Assembly: GCA_937120535.1 (NCBI GenBank) | Contig: CAKZJX010000042.1 | Location: 1 to 64,000, forward strand | Source: an uncultured Anaerolineae bacterium | Lineage (GTDB): Bacteria > Chloroflexota > Anaerolineae > Anaerolineales > Villigracilaceae | Reading direction: 5' to 3' | DNA length: 64,000 bases | Made by a program: the position numbers and the translations under genes | Shown: positions 32,297-41,562 of the stretch, piece by piece | Numbering within the stretch: position 1 is the stretch's first letter | Layout: each line of letters starts with the position of its first letter | The notes under the pieces: model-generated | Seen by the model: the letters and a program-made list of their open reading frames with translations, nothing else | Told to the model about the DNA's origin: nothing | Databases searched by the model: none

Positions 32297-33826
32297 ATGA
32301 GACCTACCGCAATCGTAATTGGCGCTGGAATCGGCGGTATCGCCCTGGCAGCCCGACTGGCCCGTCAGGGATACCAGGTGACCGTCTTAGAAAAAGAAGC
32401 CGCCCCTGGCGGGCGCTGCAACCAAATTATTCGAGATGGCCACCGCTTTGACATTGGCCCTACGCTCTTCCTGATGCCCGAAGTGTGGGAAGAAACCTTT
32501 GCCGCCCTTGGTGAGCGCATGAGCGATCACTTGGATCTGCGGCGCATTGATCCAACCTACAAAGTGCACTTTGAAGACGGCCTGCAGCTTGCCCTGACCT
32601 CTCATCTAGGAAACATGCAGGCCCAATTGGAGCGCATCGAACCGACCGCCTTCGTCGGCTTCCTACACTACATTGCTGAAGGCAGCCGACACTACAAAAT
32701 CTCGCTCGAAAAGTTCGTCGGGCGCAACTTCTATAGCCTTTTGGAATACTTCTCCCCAGCCAATCTGCCCTTACTCTTTCAGCTCAAAGCCCTCAGGAAA
32801 CACTATGCGAACGTCAGCCGCTTCTTCCAAGACCCTCACCTACGGGCGGCATTCACCTTCCAGAACATGTATCTAGGCCTCAGCCCTTACGACGCACCGG
32901 CAACCTATTCCTTGCTCCAATATACCGAGCTTGCCGAAGGCGTCTGGTATCCCATGGGCGGCATATATGCGGCCATTCAAGCCTTGGTCAAGATTGCCGA
33001 ATCGCTGGGCGTCATCTTCCAATACCAATCGCCGGTCAAACGCATTCAAACCGATGACCATCGCGTCTTGGGTGTCGTCCTTGAAGACGGGCGCACTCTA
33101 ACCGCGGATCTGTTCATCGGCAACGCCGATCTGCCCTACATCTATAAACATCTCCTTCCCGATAGTGCAGAAGCTGAGCGTCTCGACAAAATGCGCTACA
33201 CCTGTTCCACCATCATGTTCTACTGGGGCGTGGACAAAACCTATCCTCAGATCTCCCACCACAACGTCTTCCTAGCCGGCGATTACAAAGCTTCGTTTGT
33301 CCGAATCTTCCATGACTATACCTTGCCCGATGCGCCATCGTTCTACGTCCATGCGCCGGCCCGCACCGACCCAGCGGCTGCGCCTCCTGGTCAAGACACT
33401 CTCTACGTATTGGTGCCGGTCGGTCACATCGAGCCGCGCGCCGATCAAGATTGGGATGCCCTGGTCCGCCGCGCCCGTCAAGCAGTTCTCGACCGCCTCG
33501 CCAAAGAGATGAACGCTCACGATCTAGAGCAGCACATCAAATTCGAGATCATCTACGATCCAAAAGTCTGGCAAACACGATTCAACTTGGACAAGGGAGC
33601 CGCTTTTGGACTAAGTCACAACTTCTGGCAGGTTGGCTACTTTCGTCCGTCCAATCGCCACAAAAAATACCGCAACCTGTACTTCGTCGGCGCTTCCACC
33701 CACCCTGGCACCGGCCTACCGATCGTCTTGCTCTCCGCTCGCCTCACCACCGAACGCATCCTGCGCGAAGCCGGCCACCTGCTTTCTCAACCCCAGCCCG
33801 TCTCCTACGTTCCAGTCAAAACCTGA
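32297..33826 (+). CDS. crtI: Phytoene desaturase (CrtI-type carotenoid oxidoreductase)
   Basis: 509 residues from the ATG 8 nt after AAGGAG; the upstream ATG at 32270 lies within the -10 box. N-terminal FAD-binding motif VIGAGIGGIALAARLARQGYQVTVLEKEAAPGGR, and the C-terminal bacterial-type carotene desaturase signature NLYFVGASTHPGTGLPIVLLSARLTTERIL. It converts phytoene to lycopene or a related polyene. It is divergent from crtB. 58 bp after its stop comes the CarH-type regulator whose promoter overlaps the last codons of this gene. Confidence 0.95.
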   Translation: MRPTAIVIGAGIGGIALAARLARQGYQVTVLEKEAAPGGRCNQIIRDGHRFDIGPTLFLMPEVWEETFAALGERMSDHLDLRRIDPTYKVHFEDGLQLALTSHLGNMQAQLERIEPTAFVGFLHYIAEGSRHYKISLEKFVGRNFYSLLEYFSPANLPLLFQLKALRKHYANVSRFFQDPHLRAAFTFQNMYLGLSPYDAPATYSLLQYTELAEGVWYPMGGIYAAIQALVKIAESLGVIFQYQSPVKRIQTDDHRVLGVVLEDGRTLTADLFIGNADLPYIYKHLLPDSAEAERLDKMRYTCSTIMFYWGVDKTYPQISHHNVFLAGDYKASFVRIFHDYTLPDAPSFYVHAPARTDPAAAPPGQDTLYVLVPVGHIEPRADQDWDALVRRARQAVLDRLAKEMNAHDLEQHIKFEIIYDPKVWQTRFNLDKGAAFGLSHNFWQVGYFRPSNRHKKYRNLYFVGASTHPGTGLPIVLLSARLTTERILREAGHLLSQPQPVSYVPVKT

Positions 33827-33852
33827 ACACTTTCAAAACTGCGTACTATAAT
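33824..33852 (+). promoter_or_regulatory. Putative carH promoter
   Basis: TATAAT at 33847-33852 with a weak CTGAAC (33824-33829) 17 bp upstream, overlapping the crtI stop codon. The transcript would start about 26 nt before the regulator ATG. Confidence 0.5.
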
Positions 33853-33884
33853 CCGATTAATTTAGCGAACTTCGACCCTTCCTT

Positions 33885-35180
33885 ATGTACGACACCACAC
33901 CCGCCTTCAACCTGAAGGCCGTCCTTCGAGAAACTGGCCTCTCCGCCGACGCCCTGCGCGCCTGGGAACGCCGCTATGGTCTCCCGCGACCCCAGCGATC
34001 GGCCGGCGGGCACCGCCTATATTCCGAGCGCGACATTGCCACCATTAAATGGCTGATGGCCCGTCAACGTGATGGCCTCTCGATCTCACGTGCCGTAGAG
34101 TTGTGGAACGAACAGCTAGCCGCTGGAAAAGATCCCCTAGCAGCCCCTCTTCCTTCCCCCGCTCCTGGAACCGCTCCGAGCACGAACCTTGATCGGCTGC
34201 GCGCCCAATGGCTAACCGCTTGCCTGAACTTCGATGAACGCCAAGCAGAACAAATTCTCAACCTGGCCTTTTCTCTATATGACGTAGAGGCCGTCTGCAA
34301 GGATATCCTGCAAAAAGGCATCGCAGAGATCGGCGAACTTTGGTATCAAAACCGCGCCACCGTGCAACAGGAGCATTTTGCCTCAGCCCTAGCCCTACGC
34401 CGGCTCGACTCCCTGCTGGCTGCCTCGCCGCCGGCCGTACGCCCCCAAACCTTATTGCTGGGATGCCCACCCAACGAATGGCACACCTTCACCGTCCTGC
34501 TCCTGGCGCTCCTCCTTCGACGCCGCGGCTGGAACGTGATCTACCTGGGCGCCAACGTGCCTGTCCTCCAATTTCAAGAGACGATCGCCCTGACACGCGC
34601 CCAGCTCGTCATCCTGGTCGCCCAGCAATTGACCACCGCCGCTTCGCTCTACGAAACGGCTCATCACCTAGCTTCCCACCACATCCGCGTGGCCTTTGGA
34701 GGACGCATCTTCAACATTCATCCTTCCCTCACCCGTCGCATCCCAGGACATTACCTGGGCTCCACCATGGATGAAGCCTTTCAGCAGATAGAGACCCTCA
34801 TCCTCACCAACTCTCCCCCTCGGCAGCCTGAGCCAGTCGAAGAAGAATTCGGCATTGCCCTCTCCTGGTTTCAATCCCATCGTCCTCAAATCGAAGCCAC
34901 GTTCCATCAACACATCCAAAACCTCGGCTTGAGCCACATAGACCTGCTTGCCAAAATCGAATTCTTTGGAAACAACATCGCTGCCGCACTACAACTCGGC
35001 GACATGTCCCTGATTGATCACGAGCTGGACTGGCTACAGAGCCTGTTAGAGGCCAATCACGTCCCTGCTAGCACCCTATCTCGCTTTCTCCAGGCCTATG
35101 CCCATGCAGTGGACCTGCACATCAACGGCAGCGGCAAACCGATTCTCGATTGGATTGAACGCTTCAAAGGAGAACCATGA
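33885..35180 (+). CDS. carH: CarH/LitR-type light-sensing MerR regulator with B12-binding domain
   Basis: 431 residues. MerR helix-turn-helix at about 8-75 (LRAWERRYGLPRPQRSAGGHRLYSERDI). A linker (82-100) leads to a B12-binding helical cap with the light-sensor motif W-X9-EH (Trp153, Glu163, His164), then a cobalamin Rossmann domain with NEWHTFTV (His200 as expected ligand) and YLGANVP. These residues define photoreceptors that hold adenosylcobalamin as a dark repressor and release DNA in light. A further region of about 115 residues after 315 is extra relative to Thermus CarH. It probably represses crtB/crtI and its own operon. It overlaps the DICT gene by ATGA. Confidence 0.92.
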   Translation: MYDTTPAFNLKAVLRETGLSADALRAWERRYGLPRPQRSAGGHRLYSERDIATIKWLMARQRDGLSISRAVELWNEQLAAGKDPLAAPLPSPAPGTAPSTNLDRLRAQWLTACLNFDERQAEQILNLAFSLYDVEAVCKDILQKGIAEIGELWYQNRATVQQEHFASALALRRLDSLLAASPPAVRPQTLLLGCPPNEWHTFTVLLLALLLRRRGWNVIYLGANVPVLQFQETIALTRAQLVILVAQQLTTAASLYETAHHLASHHIRVAFGGRIFNIHPSLTRRIPGHYLGSTMDEAFQQIETLILTNSPPRQPEPVEEEFGIALSWFQSHRPQIEATFHQHIQNLGLSHIDLLAKIEFFGNNIAAALQLGDMSLIDHELDWLQSLLEANHVPASTLSRFLQAYAHAVDLHINGSGKPILDWIERFKGEP

Positions 35181-35743
35181 CCGATATTCTTGCCACCTTC
35201 TATGCTCGTCTTCTGCCGCTCTTTCAACCTCGCACCTCATCCTACCTCAACCGGCTCACGCCGGAAGACCTATATAGCACCAACTTTCGCTATATCTTCT
35301 CGGTCCAGAATATGATTACCATCAGCCACATCATCGAAGACGCAGTGATCCGCTCTCCGGGTGTGGCCGAAACCCATGTCTCCTTCCAGTACTTCTCGCG
35401 CTTCCGCTTCCAACAACGCCGATACCGTCGGGTAGCCGAAGCCTCGCGGGGAGTATGGATCTACGGTTTCCAAGACATCCCCATCCCTTCGCTGCCCCGC
35501 ACCGTAGCCGTGCCCACCGACGGCACCCCCCTGGTAAAATATTGGTTCGTGATCGCCTACGGACCAGGGATTTATATGACCTTGCTGGCAGAAGAGATCT
35601 TTTCCGACGGTCAAGAGCGTGCCTACGAAGGGTTTTACACCTTCCAGGCCGCCACCGCCTTCCAGGTGATCTCCATCCTACATCAAATGTTTCCAAATCG
35701 CGTCCTAGCGCCCACCCCTCCAGAACTACACCACATGGATTGA
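35177..35743 (+). CDS. DICT-domain sensory protein
   Basis: 188 residues, start overlapping the carH stop (ATGA). The body resembles the DICT domain (PF10069-type), known from diguanylate cyclases and two-component proteins: ISHIIEDAVIRSPGVAETHVSFQYFSRFRFQQRRYRRVAEA, then VWIYGFQDIPIP and a KYWFVIAYGPGIYMTLLAEE core. It has no output domain of its own, so it may act with the adjacent CarH protein as a partner or modulator. DICT domains have been linked with light response by gene context. The assignment rests on pattern resemblance and is moderately sure. Confidence 0.7.
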   Translation: MTDILATFYARLLPLFQPRTSSYLNRLTPEDLYSTNFRYIFSVQNMITISHIIEDAVIRSPGVAETHVSFQYFSRFRFQQRRYRRVAEASRGVWIYGFQDIPIPSLPRTVAVPTDGTPLVKYWFVIAYGPGIYMTLLAEEIFSDGQERAYEGFYTFQAATAFQVISILHQMFPNRVLAPTPPELHHMD

Positions 35744-35746
35744 CCT

Positions 35747-36592
35747 ATGGAACTTATAACCCTTTGGCTGATTAACGGTTCAATTATCCTGATTCTGATG
35801 TCCCTCACCTGGGTCATCAGCCTGGCCCGCAAAGACTCCAGCATCGCAGACATCGTTTGGGGTCTGGGCTTCGTGATCGTCTTCTGGGCTACCTATGCCT
35901 TGACCTCCCCATCCTGGACGCCGCGCCTGGCCCTCCTGGCCGGCACGATCACCTTGTGGGGAGGGCGTCTTTCCCTACATCTGCTGTTGCGCAACGCCGG
36001 CCGCGGCGAAGATCCGCGCTACGCAGCTTGGCGAGAGCAGGCCGGCCCCGCCTGGTGGTGGCGCAGCTTGTTCAAAGTCTTCCTGCTCCAAGGCAGCCTG
36101 ATGTGGATCATCGCCCTGCCTCTGATCGCTACCCCCCTAGCCAACCTGAGCAGCCCTCTGCGCTGTTTAGACTACGCCGCCTTGGGGTTGTGGGCCATCG
36201 GTTTCATCTTCGAAGCCGGCGGCGACTGGCAACTGGCACGCTTCAAGAAGGATCCCGCCAACCGCGGCCGCATCCTCACCGCCGGCCTGTGGAGCATCAC
36301 TCGCCATCCCAACTACTTCGGCGACGCCGCTCAATGGTGGGCCTTCTGGTTGATCGCCGCCTCGGCCGGCGCTACCTGGACCATCATCAGCCCCCTCCTG
36401 ATGACCTTCCTCTTGGTTCGCGTCTCCGGCGTCGCCATGCTCGAACGCACCCTGGCCTCCCGCCCGGAATACCGCAAATACATGGCGCGCACCAGTGCCT
36501 TCCTTCCCTGGTTCCCGAAACGAGCCCAACCGACTCCGGTTGAACGACTGGCTACTTATCCCGCCCCAACCCCTCAATCCAAGGAGACCTAA
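35747..36592 (+). CDS. DUF1295 / steroid 5-alpha-reductase-like membrane enzyme
   Basis: 281 residues with about seven membrane segments. The C-terminal GLWSITRHPNYFGDAAQWWAFWL (about 185-207) is the SAM- or NADPH-binding signature of DUF1295/isoprenylcysteine-methyltransferase/5-alpha-reductase-like proteins, and ADIVWGLGFV near residue 35 is typical of DUF1295. It could reduce or methylate a lipid; in this cluster a carotenoid or sterol-like substrate is possible. It follows the DICT gene by 3 nt and precedes the Rieske gene by 2 nt. Confidence 0.82.
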   Translation: MELITLWLINGSIILILMSLTWVISLARKDSSIADIVWGLGFVIVFWATYALTSPSWTPRLALLAGTITLWGGRLSLHLLLRNAGRGEDPRYAAWREQAGPAWWWRSLFKVFLLQGSLMWIIALPLIATPLANLSSPLRCLDYAALGLWAIGFIFEAGGDWQLARFKKDPANRGRILTAGLWSITRHPNYFGDAAQWWAFWLIAASAGATWTIISPLLMTFLLVRVSGVAMLERTLASRPEYRKYMARTSAFLPWFPKRAQPTPVERLATYPAPTPQSKET

Positions 36593-36594
36593 CC

Positions 36595-36966
36595 ATGGGC
36601 AACCGTATCTCTCTCGGCAGCCTGAATGATTTTCCCGCCGGCAAGACCCATGTCGTCCAAGTAGCAGGACGTTCTATCGTGATCTACCGAGCCGAAGACG
36701 ATCAGATCTACGCCGTAGAAAACCGCTGCTCCCACCTAGGGTTGCCGCTGGCTAGGGGCAAGGTGGACGGCGCTACCATCACCTGTCCCTTCCACGGTAG
36801 CCGCTTCGACATGCGCACCGGAGAAAACTTAGACTGGGTGACCAGTTTTGCCAACCTCCGTATGCCGGAATGGTCGCGCCGGCTGATCGCCATGGGCAAA
36901 GAACCCACCCCCATTCAGGCCTACCGCGTGCACATCGAGGGCAATCAAATCTATATTGAGCTCTAA
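36595..36966 (+). CDS. Rieske 2Fe-2S ferredoxin-like protein
   Basis: 123 residues with the Rieske ligands Cys-X-His in NRCSHLGLPL (about residues 44-46) and Cys-X2-His in CPFHGSRFD (about 63-66). The small single-domain form resembles NirD or ferredoxin components of oxygenases. It could supply electrons to the P450 (41563) or the DUF1295 enzyme in this operon. Its ATG is preceded by AAGGAGACCTAACC overlapping the previous stop. Confidence 0.9.
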   Translation: MGNRISLGSLNDFPAGKTHVVQVAGRSIVIYRAEDDQIYAVENRCSHLGLPLARGKVDGATITCPFHGSRFDMRTGENLDWVTSFANLRMPEWSRRLIAMGKEPTPIQAYRVHIEGNQIYIEL

Positions 36967-37050
36967 CCTGAAACAAACCTACCCCTTGCCGCTGCCACCA
37001 GGACCGACTGTTTCCTATCTTACCTGCTATACGAAATTTGCCCGCCATCT

Positions 37051-37965
37051 ATGTCCCTGAACCGCATCGGCTACCCCTGTGTCTCCCTGCTCATCGGACG
37101 CACCACCAACCACGACACCACCTTGCGAGCGGCCACTCCCGAAAAACTCCGCAGCCTAATCGCTCGCAACCTGGTCGACTTACAGGCCATCCTGCGCCAC
37201 AACCTGCAACATGGCTGGCGGCTATTCCGCATCGGCTCCTCCCTGATCCCCTTCGGATCGCATCCCATCAACACCATTCCCTGGTGGCGTGAATTCAAGG
37301 CTTCCCTAGCCGAGATCGGCCGCTTCGCTCGGGAAAACGATATTCGCCTCTCGCTCCATCCCGGCCAATTCACCGTGCTTAACTCGCCTGACCCAAACGT
37401 TGTAGGACGCGCTGAAGCTGAGCTGATCTACTCCGCTCGCCTGCTAGATGAACTCCAGCTAGATGCTTCACACAAGATCGTCATCCACGTCGGTGGCACC
37501 TATGGCGACAAGTCGGCTGCTATGCAGCGCTTCTGCCAGACCATCTCTTGGCTTCCTGCTTCAGTGCGAGCTCGTCTGGTGATCGAAAACGATGAGCGCT
37601 TCTATTCCCCGGCCGATGTCCTCGCCCTCTCCCAACAGACCGACCTGCCGGTGGTATTCGATAGCCTGCATTACCAGGCCAATCCTGGCCCCGGCGACCT
37701 ATATCTTCTGCTTGCCGAGATCTTCCGCACCTGGCAGGGTGAACATGGCCTTCCCAAAGTACACTTCTCCTCTCAAGATCCTAACGGCCGGCGCGGACAA
37801 CATGGCCGCTGGGTTGATCCCGACGAACTGCACATTTGGCTCAACCGATGGAGCCAAATCGGCCCCTTTGACCTGATGCTCGAAGCCAAAGACAAAGATC
37901 GTGCTCTGCTGGCCGTGCGTCCTGCCCTCCAATCCTATCTTCGTCTATCACAGGAGAACATATGA
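37051..37965 (+). CDS. uvsE: UV damage endonuclease (UvsE/UVDE)
   Basis: 304 residues of the TIM-barrel UVDE family. Diagnostic segments are IGYPCVSLLIGRTTNH at the start, HPGQFTVLNSPDP (about 109-121), HVGGTYGDKSAAMQRF (about 149-164), RLVIENDERFYSPADVL and VFDSLHYQANP, with His, Glu and Asp residues that bind three metal ions. It nicks DNA 5' to UV photoproducts, starting an alternative excision repair. It lies in the light-regulated cluster and overlaps the SDR gene by ATGA, with photolyase directly after. This gives two UV repair routes in one operon. Confidence 0.95.
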   Translation: MSLNRIGYPCVSLLIGRTTNHDTTLRAATPEKLRSLIARNLVDLQAILRHNLQHGWRLFRIGSSLIPFGSHPINTIPWWREFKASLAEIGRFARENDIRLSLHPGQFTVLNSPDPNVVGRAEAELIYSARLLDELQLDASHKIVIHVGGTYGDKSAAMQRFCQTISWLPASVRARLVIENDERFYSPADVLALSQQTDLPVVFDSLHYQANPGPGDLYLLLAEIFRTWQGEHGLPKVHFSSQDPNGRRGQHGRWVDPDELHIWLNRWSQIGPFDLMLEAKDKDRALLAVRPALQSYLRLSQENI

Positions 37966-38588
37966 ACGTACTGATCTGGGGTGCGGCAGGCGGTATTGGC
38001 AAAGCCCTCACTGCCAAATTTGTTCAAGAAGGGCATACCGTAGTGACCGTCTCCCGTCACCCATCCGAGATGAAGTCCCTTACCCCTCACACCATCGCCG
38101 CCGACCTTACCCAGCCGGCACAAGTGATAGCGGCCGCCCGCCTGGCCGGCGAACTCGTCCAACCGTTTGACCTCTACTGCTACACCGCAGGCGACATCTT
38201 ATCCGCCAAAATTGCCGAACTTTCCCCGGCCGACTGGAATCGCATCCTGGCCGCCAACCTGAGCGGCGCCTTCCTGACCGCCCAGGCTAGCCTGCCCATC
38301 CTATCGCCTCAAGCGCCCTTTGTCTTCCTTGGCGCTGTCCACGAACGCCTACGCCTGCCCGGGCTGAGCGCCTATGCCGCCGCCAAAGCCGGCCTAGAAG
38401 CCTTTGCCGAAGTCCTGCGCAAAGAGACTCGCCATCGCGTGCTAGTAGCCCGTCCCGGCGCGGTGGAGACCCCGTTGTGGAATAAAGTCCCCTTCTCCCT
38501 GCCCAAAAACGCCCTCTCCCCCTCGGCCCTAGCCGACCGACTCTACCTGGCCCTGAACGAAGGCCAGGACGGACTGATCGACCTATGA
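37962..38588 (+). CDS. Short-chain dehydrogenase/reductase
   Basis: 208 residues, slightly short for the family. Cofactor loop IWGAAGGIGKAL at 5-16 and catalytic SAYAAAKAG with Tyr and Lys about 4 apart near 134-138. NLSGAFLTAQASLPIL is also typical. Its substrate cannot be read, but it is locked between uvsE and phr by ATGA overlaps on both sides. A reduction step in pigment or lipid metabolism is possible. It lacks the usual C-terminal extension. Confidence 0.85.
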   Translation: MNVLIWGAAGGIGKALTAKFVQEGHTVVTVSRHPSEMKSLTPHTIAADLTQPAQVIAAARLAGELVQPFDLYCYTAGDILSAKIAELSPADWNRILAANLSGAFLTAQASLPILSPQAPFVFLGAVHERLRLPGLSAYAAAKAGLEAFAEVLRKETRHRVLVARPGAVETPLWNKVPFSLPKNALSPSALADRLYLALNEGQDGLIDL

Positions 38589-39952
38589 CCACGGCCCCGA
38601 CCATCTGGTGGATCCGACGCGACCTGCGTTTGACCGACAACGCCCCGCTTCACGCAGCACTCCAAGCCGGCTCGGTGCTCCCCGTCTATCTCCTCGACCC
38701 ACGGCTGGAGTCCCTCTCCTCGCGCCGTCGCAACTTCCTTTACGCCGGCCTACACGCTCTGGATCGCGACCTACGCGCCCGAGGGTCCTACCTCGTCCTG
38801 CGGCGCGGCCATCCCCTCGACGCCCTGCGCGCCCTGCTGGCCGAAACCGGTGCTACCCGCATCCTGGCCGAGCGCGACTTCACCCCCTTTGCCCGACAAC
38901 GCGACGCAGTCATCGCTCGCCAACTGCCGCTCACCCTGCTCGATGGCCAAACGGTTCATCCCCCCGAGTCCCTGATCAAACCCGACGGCACGCCCTACAC
39001 CGTCTACACCCCCTACGCCAAAGCCTGGAAAGCCCGCCTGATCCCGATCCACCTTCTGCCGGCCCCAGAAATCATCCCCACCCCAGCCGGCATTCTCAGC
39101 GACCCCCTCCCCCCCTTCCACGCCGACTCGGTCTTTCCTGCCGGCGAACGTGCGGCCCTCCAGCGCCTAGAAGACTTCCTCAGCGGCCCAATCTGGGACT
39201 ATGCCGACCTGCGCAACCGCCTCGACCTCGATGCCACCTCCCGCCTCTCCCCCTACTTCCGCTTTGGCATGATCGGCCTGCGACAGGCGGTTCACGCCGT
39301 GCGTCAAATCATGGCCGAGCCCCACCACAAACCCCTCCGTGGTCCAGAAACCTGGCTCAACGAGCTGATCTGGCGTGAGTTCTATATCCAGATCCTCTAT
39401 CACTTTCCTCATGTCACTCAAACCGCCTTCCGAGCCGAGCTGGCCGACATCCCCTGGTGCAACGACGAATCCGACTTTATCGCTTGGAAGGAAGGTCGTA
39501 CCGGTGTTCCGCTGGTAGATGCCGCCATGCGCCAACTGCTTGAGACTGGCTGGATGCACAACCGAGCGCGCATGATCGTTGCCTCCTACCTGGTCAAAGA
39601 CCTGCTCATTGACTGGCGTTGGGGCGAAGCCTGGTTCATGGAAACCCTGATCGACGGCGATCCGGCCGCCAACAACGGCGGCTGGCAATGGACAGCCGGC
39701 GTCGGGACCGATGCTGCCCCCTATTTCCGCATCTTCAACCCGGTCTTGCAAAGCAGAAAATTCGACCCCCATGGCGACTACATCCGTCGCTGGCTGCCTG
39801 AGCTCCGTCATCTCGACTCACAGACCATCCATGCCCCGTGGCAAATCGGTATCCGAGTCCCTGGCTACCCCGCCCATCCCCTTATTGATCACGAAGCAGC
39901 CCGAGAACGCACCCTGCAGGCCTACCAGCGCCTGCGGGCCGGCGCTCCATGA
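38585..39952 (+). CDS. phr: Deoxyribodipyrimidine photolyase (class I CPD type)
   Basis: 455 residues. N-terminal antenna-type Rossmann domain begins with TIWWIRRDLRLTDNAPL. The FAD domain has ETWLNELIWREFYIQILYHFP (about 256-276) and GVPLVDAAMRQLLETGWMHNRARMIVASYL (about 305-334), with DGDPAANNGGWQWTAGVGTDAAPYFRIFNP. The Trp electron-transfer residues and the Asn-rich FAD loop look intact. It repairs cyclobutane dimers using blue light. Overlap with the SDR start by ATGA indicates the same operon, under the CarH-type regulator by inference; in Thermus a photolyase gene also lies among carotenoid genes. Confidence 0.96.
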   Translation: MTTAPTIWWIRRDLRLTDNAPLHAALQAGSVLPVYLLDPRLESLSSRRRNFLYAGLHALDRDLRARGSYLVLRRGHPLDALRALLAETGATRILAERDFTPFARQRDAVIARQLPLTLLDGQTVHPPESLIKPDGTPYTVYTPYAKAWKARLIPIHLLPAPEIIPTPAGILSDPLPPFHADSVFPAGERAALQRLEDFLSGPIWDYADLRNRLDLDATSRLSPYFRFGMIGLRQAVHAVRQIMAEPHHKPLRGPETWLNELIWREFYIQILYHFPHVTQTAFRAELADIPWCNDESDFIAWKEGRTGVPLVDAAMRQLLETGWMHNRARMIVASYLVKDLLIDWRWGEAWFMETLIDGDPAANNGGWQWTAGVGTDAAPYFRIFNPVLQSRKFDPHGDYIRRWLPELRHLDSQTIHAPWQIGIRVPGYPAHPLIDHEAARERTLQAYQRLRAGAP

Positions 39953-40026
39953 ACCTCCAGCAGCCCGTGCGAACGTAGAAATCGGAGACGTCAAAGACAA
40001 TCTTGCTGTGACCATGTGAAGGCCCG

Positions 40027-40563
40027 ATGAACAAACGCGATCTATCTATCTCAATGGAACGAGGCAACCTTATCGCCCTGCTGTTGGCGGTTCCAATAGC
40101 GATCGTCCAATTTCTTCCGTTCGCTCTTTTCCGACAGAGAGAGATCGTGATCACATTTGACGTTCTTCTCATCGTCCTCGTCGGCACCTTGATCAGCATC
40201 GTTATCCATGAAATCCTACATGCCCTCACCTGGATCGTGGCCGGCCGCCTGCCGCGCTCAGCGGTCAAGTTTGGCATCCATCGCCGAACGTTGAGCCCCT
40301 ACACTCATCTCAAAGTACCGGTCAGGGTCAACGTCTATCGCTTAGGCACCTTGATGCCAGGTTTCGTGCTGGGCATCTTGCCCTACGTGGTGGCTCTGAT
40401 CACCGGTCACGTCCCTCTCTTTATGCTCAGCGTGCTCAACACCCTCAGCGCCCTTGGCGATGGGATCATCTTGTGGTTGCTCCGCCGTGTCCCTCCTACA
40501 GTTCAAGTAGAAGATCACCCCAATCGTATCGGATGCTACGTGATCGAATCAGACCCCATGTAA
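40027..40563 (+). CDS. DUF3267-type membrane zinc-peptidase-like protein
   Basis: 178 residues with four membrane segments. The motif HEILHALTW (about 62-70) has the HEXXH of zinc metalloproteases within a membrane helix, as in DUF3267 and site-2-protease-like proteins. The expected third ligand is not clear. LGTLMPGFVLGILPYVVALITGH follows. It may cleave a membrane protein or be a non-catalytic relative. It continues the cluster after a 74 bp gap and is 11 nt from the next gene. Confidence 0.75.
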   Translation: MNKRDLSISMERGNLIALLLAVPIAIVQFLPFALFRQREIVITFDVLLIVLVGTLISIVIHEILHALTWIVAGRLPRSAVKFGIHRRTLSPYTHLKVPVRVNVYRLGTLMPGFVLGILPYVVALITGHVPLFMLSVLNTLSALGDGIILWLLRRVPPTVQVEDHPNRIGCYVIESDPM

Positions 40564-40574
40564 AGAACAAGAAC

Positions 40575-41543
40575 ATGAAATCTAGCTTCAAGAAAATCCT
40601 GCTCACAGCTCTCGCAATCCTCCTAGCCTTGCTTATCGTGGGGCCGTTCCTGATCCCCATCCCGCCGCTAGAAAACACTGCGCCGGTGGAACAGCTGGCC
40701 GATCCCGATAGCCAATTTATTGAAATCAACGGCCTGCGCGTGCACTACAAGCGCTTCGGCCAAGCTCAACCTACGTTCTTCCTGCTCCACGGCTTTGGGG
40801 CCAGCACCTTCTCCTGGCGAGAAGTAACCGCTCCTTTGGCCACCTATGGCACGGTGATCGCCTACGACCGTCCGGCCTTCGGCCTCACCGAGCGTCCCCT
40901 AGAATGGCAGGGCGAAAGCCCTTACAGTCCCGAAGCTCAAGTCGCTCTGCTGATTGGGTTGGTGGACGCCTTTGGGGTTGAGAAAGCCATCTTAGTCGGC
41001 AACTCGGCCGGCGGGACGGTGGCCATACAAACCGCCCTCCAGCATCCTGATCGGGTCCAAGCCCTGATCCTGATCGCGCCGGCGGTCTACGTGGGCGGAG
41101 GCGCGCCCGGCTGGATCCGCCCATTGTTCCAAACGCCCCAGATGCGCCGTCTGGGTCTGCTCCTGGTTCGCCAAATTCAAACCCGCGGCCTCGACCTGCT
41201 CTACCAGGCATGGCACGATCCCTCACGCATCACTCCCGAGATCGTCGAAGGCTACCAAAAACCCTTGCGCGCCCCAAACTGGGATCAAGCCTTGTGGCTG
41301 CTCACCTTGTCTAGCCGCGAGAGCAACTTAGCAGAACGCTTGGACGAACTCACCTTGCCTGTCCTGGTGATCACCGGCGACGACGACCGCGTGGTCCCCA
41401 CCGAGCAATCCATTCGCTTGGCCAGCGATCTACCCAATGCACAACTGAGCGTCCTGCCTCGCTGTGGTCACGTCCCGCAGGAAGAATGTCCTGAGGCCGT
41501 TCTGCAAGCCATTGCCGAATTCTTACCCACCCTCTCTGAGTAA
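40575..41543 (+). CDS. Membrane-anchored alpha/beta hydrolase
   Basis: 322 residues from the ATG at 40575; the earlier in-frame ATG lies inside the preceding gene. N-terminal membrane segment at about 8-28, then LLHGFGASTFSWRE (about 76-89), nucleophile elbow VGNSAGGTVA (Ser near 146), acid in GDDDRVVP and base in PRCGHVPQEE. It is probably an esterase or lipase exposed outside the membrane. In the carotenoid cluster it might act on acylated carotenoids, but this is a guess. It ends 19 nt before the P450 gene. Confidence 0.87.
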   Translation: MKSSFKKILLTALAILLALLIVGPFLIPIPPLENTAPVEQLADPDSQFIEINGLRVHYKRFGQAQPTFFLLHGFGASTFSWREVTAPLATYGTVIAYDRPAFGLTERPLEWQGESPYSPEAQVALLIGLVDAFGVEKAILVGNSAGGTVAIQTALQHPDRVQALILIAPAVYVGGGAPGWIRPLFQTPQMRRLGLLLVRQIQTRGLDLLYQAWHDPSRITPEIVEGYQKPLRAPNWDQALWLLTLSSRESNLAERLDELTLPVLVITGDDDRVVPTEQSIRLASDLPNAQLSVLPRCGHVPQEECPEAVLQAIAEFLPTLSE

Positions 41544-41562
41544 TTCCCCCTTCAAACGGCCT

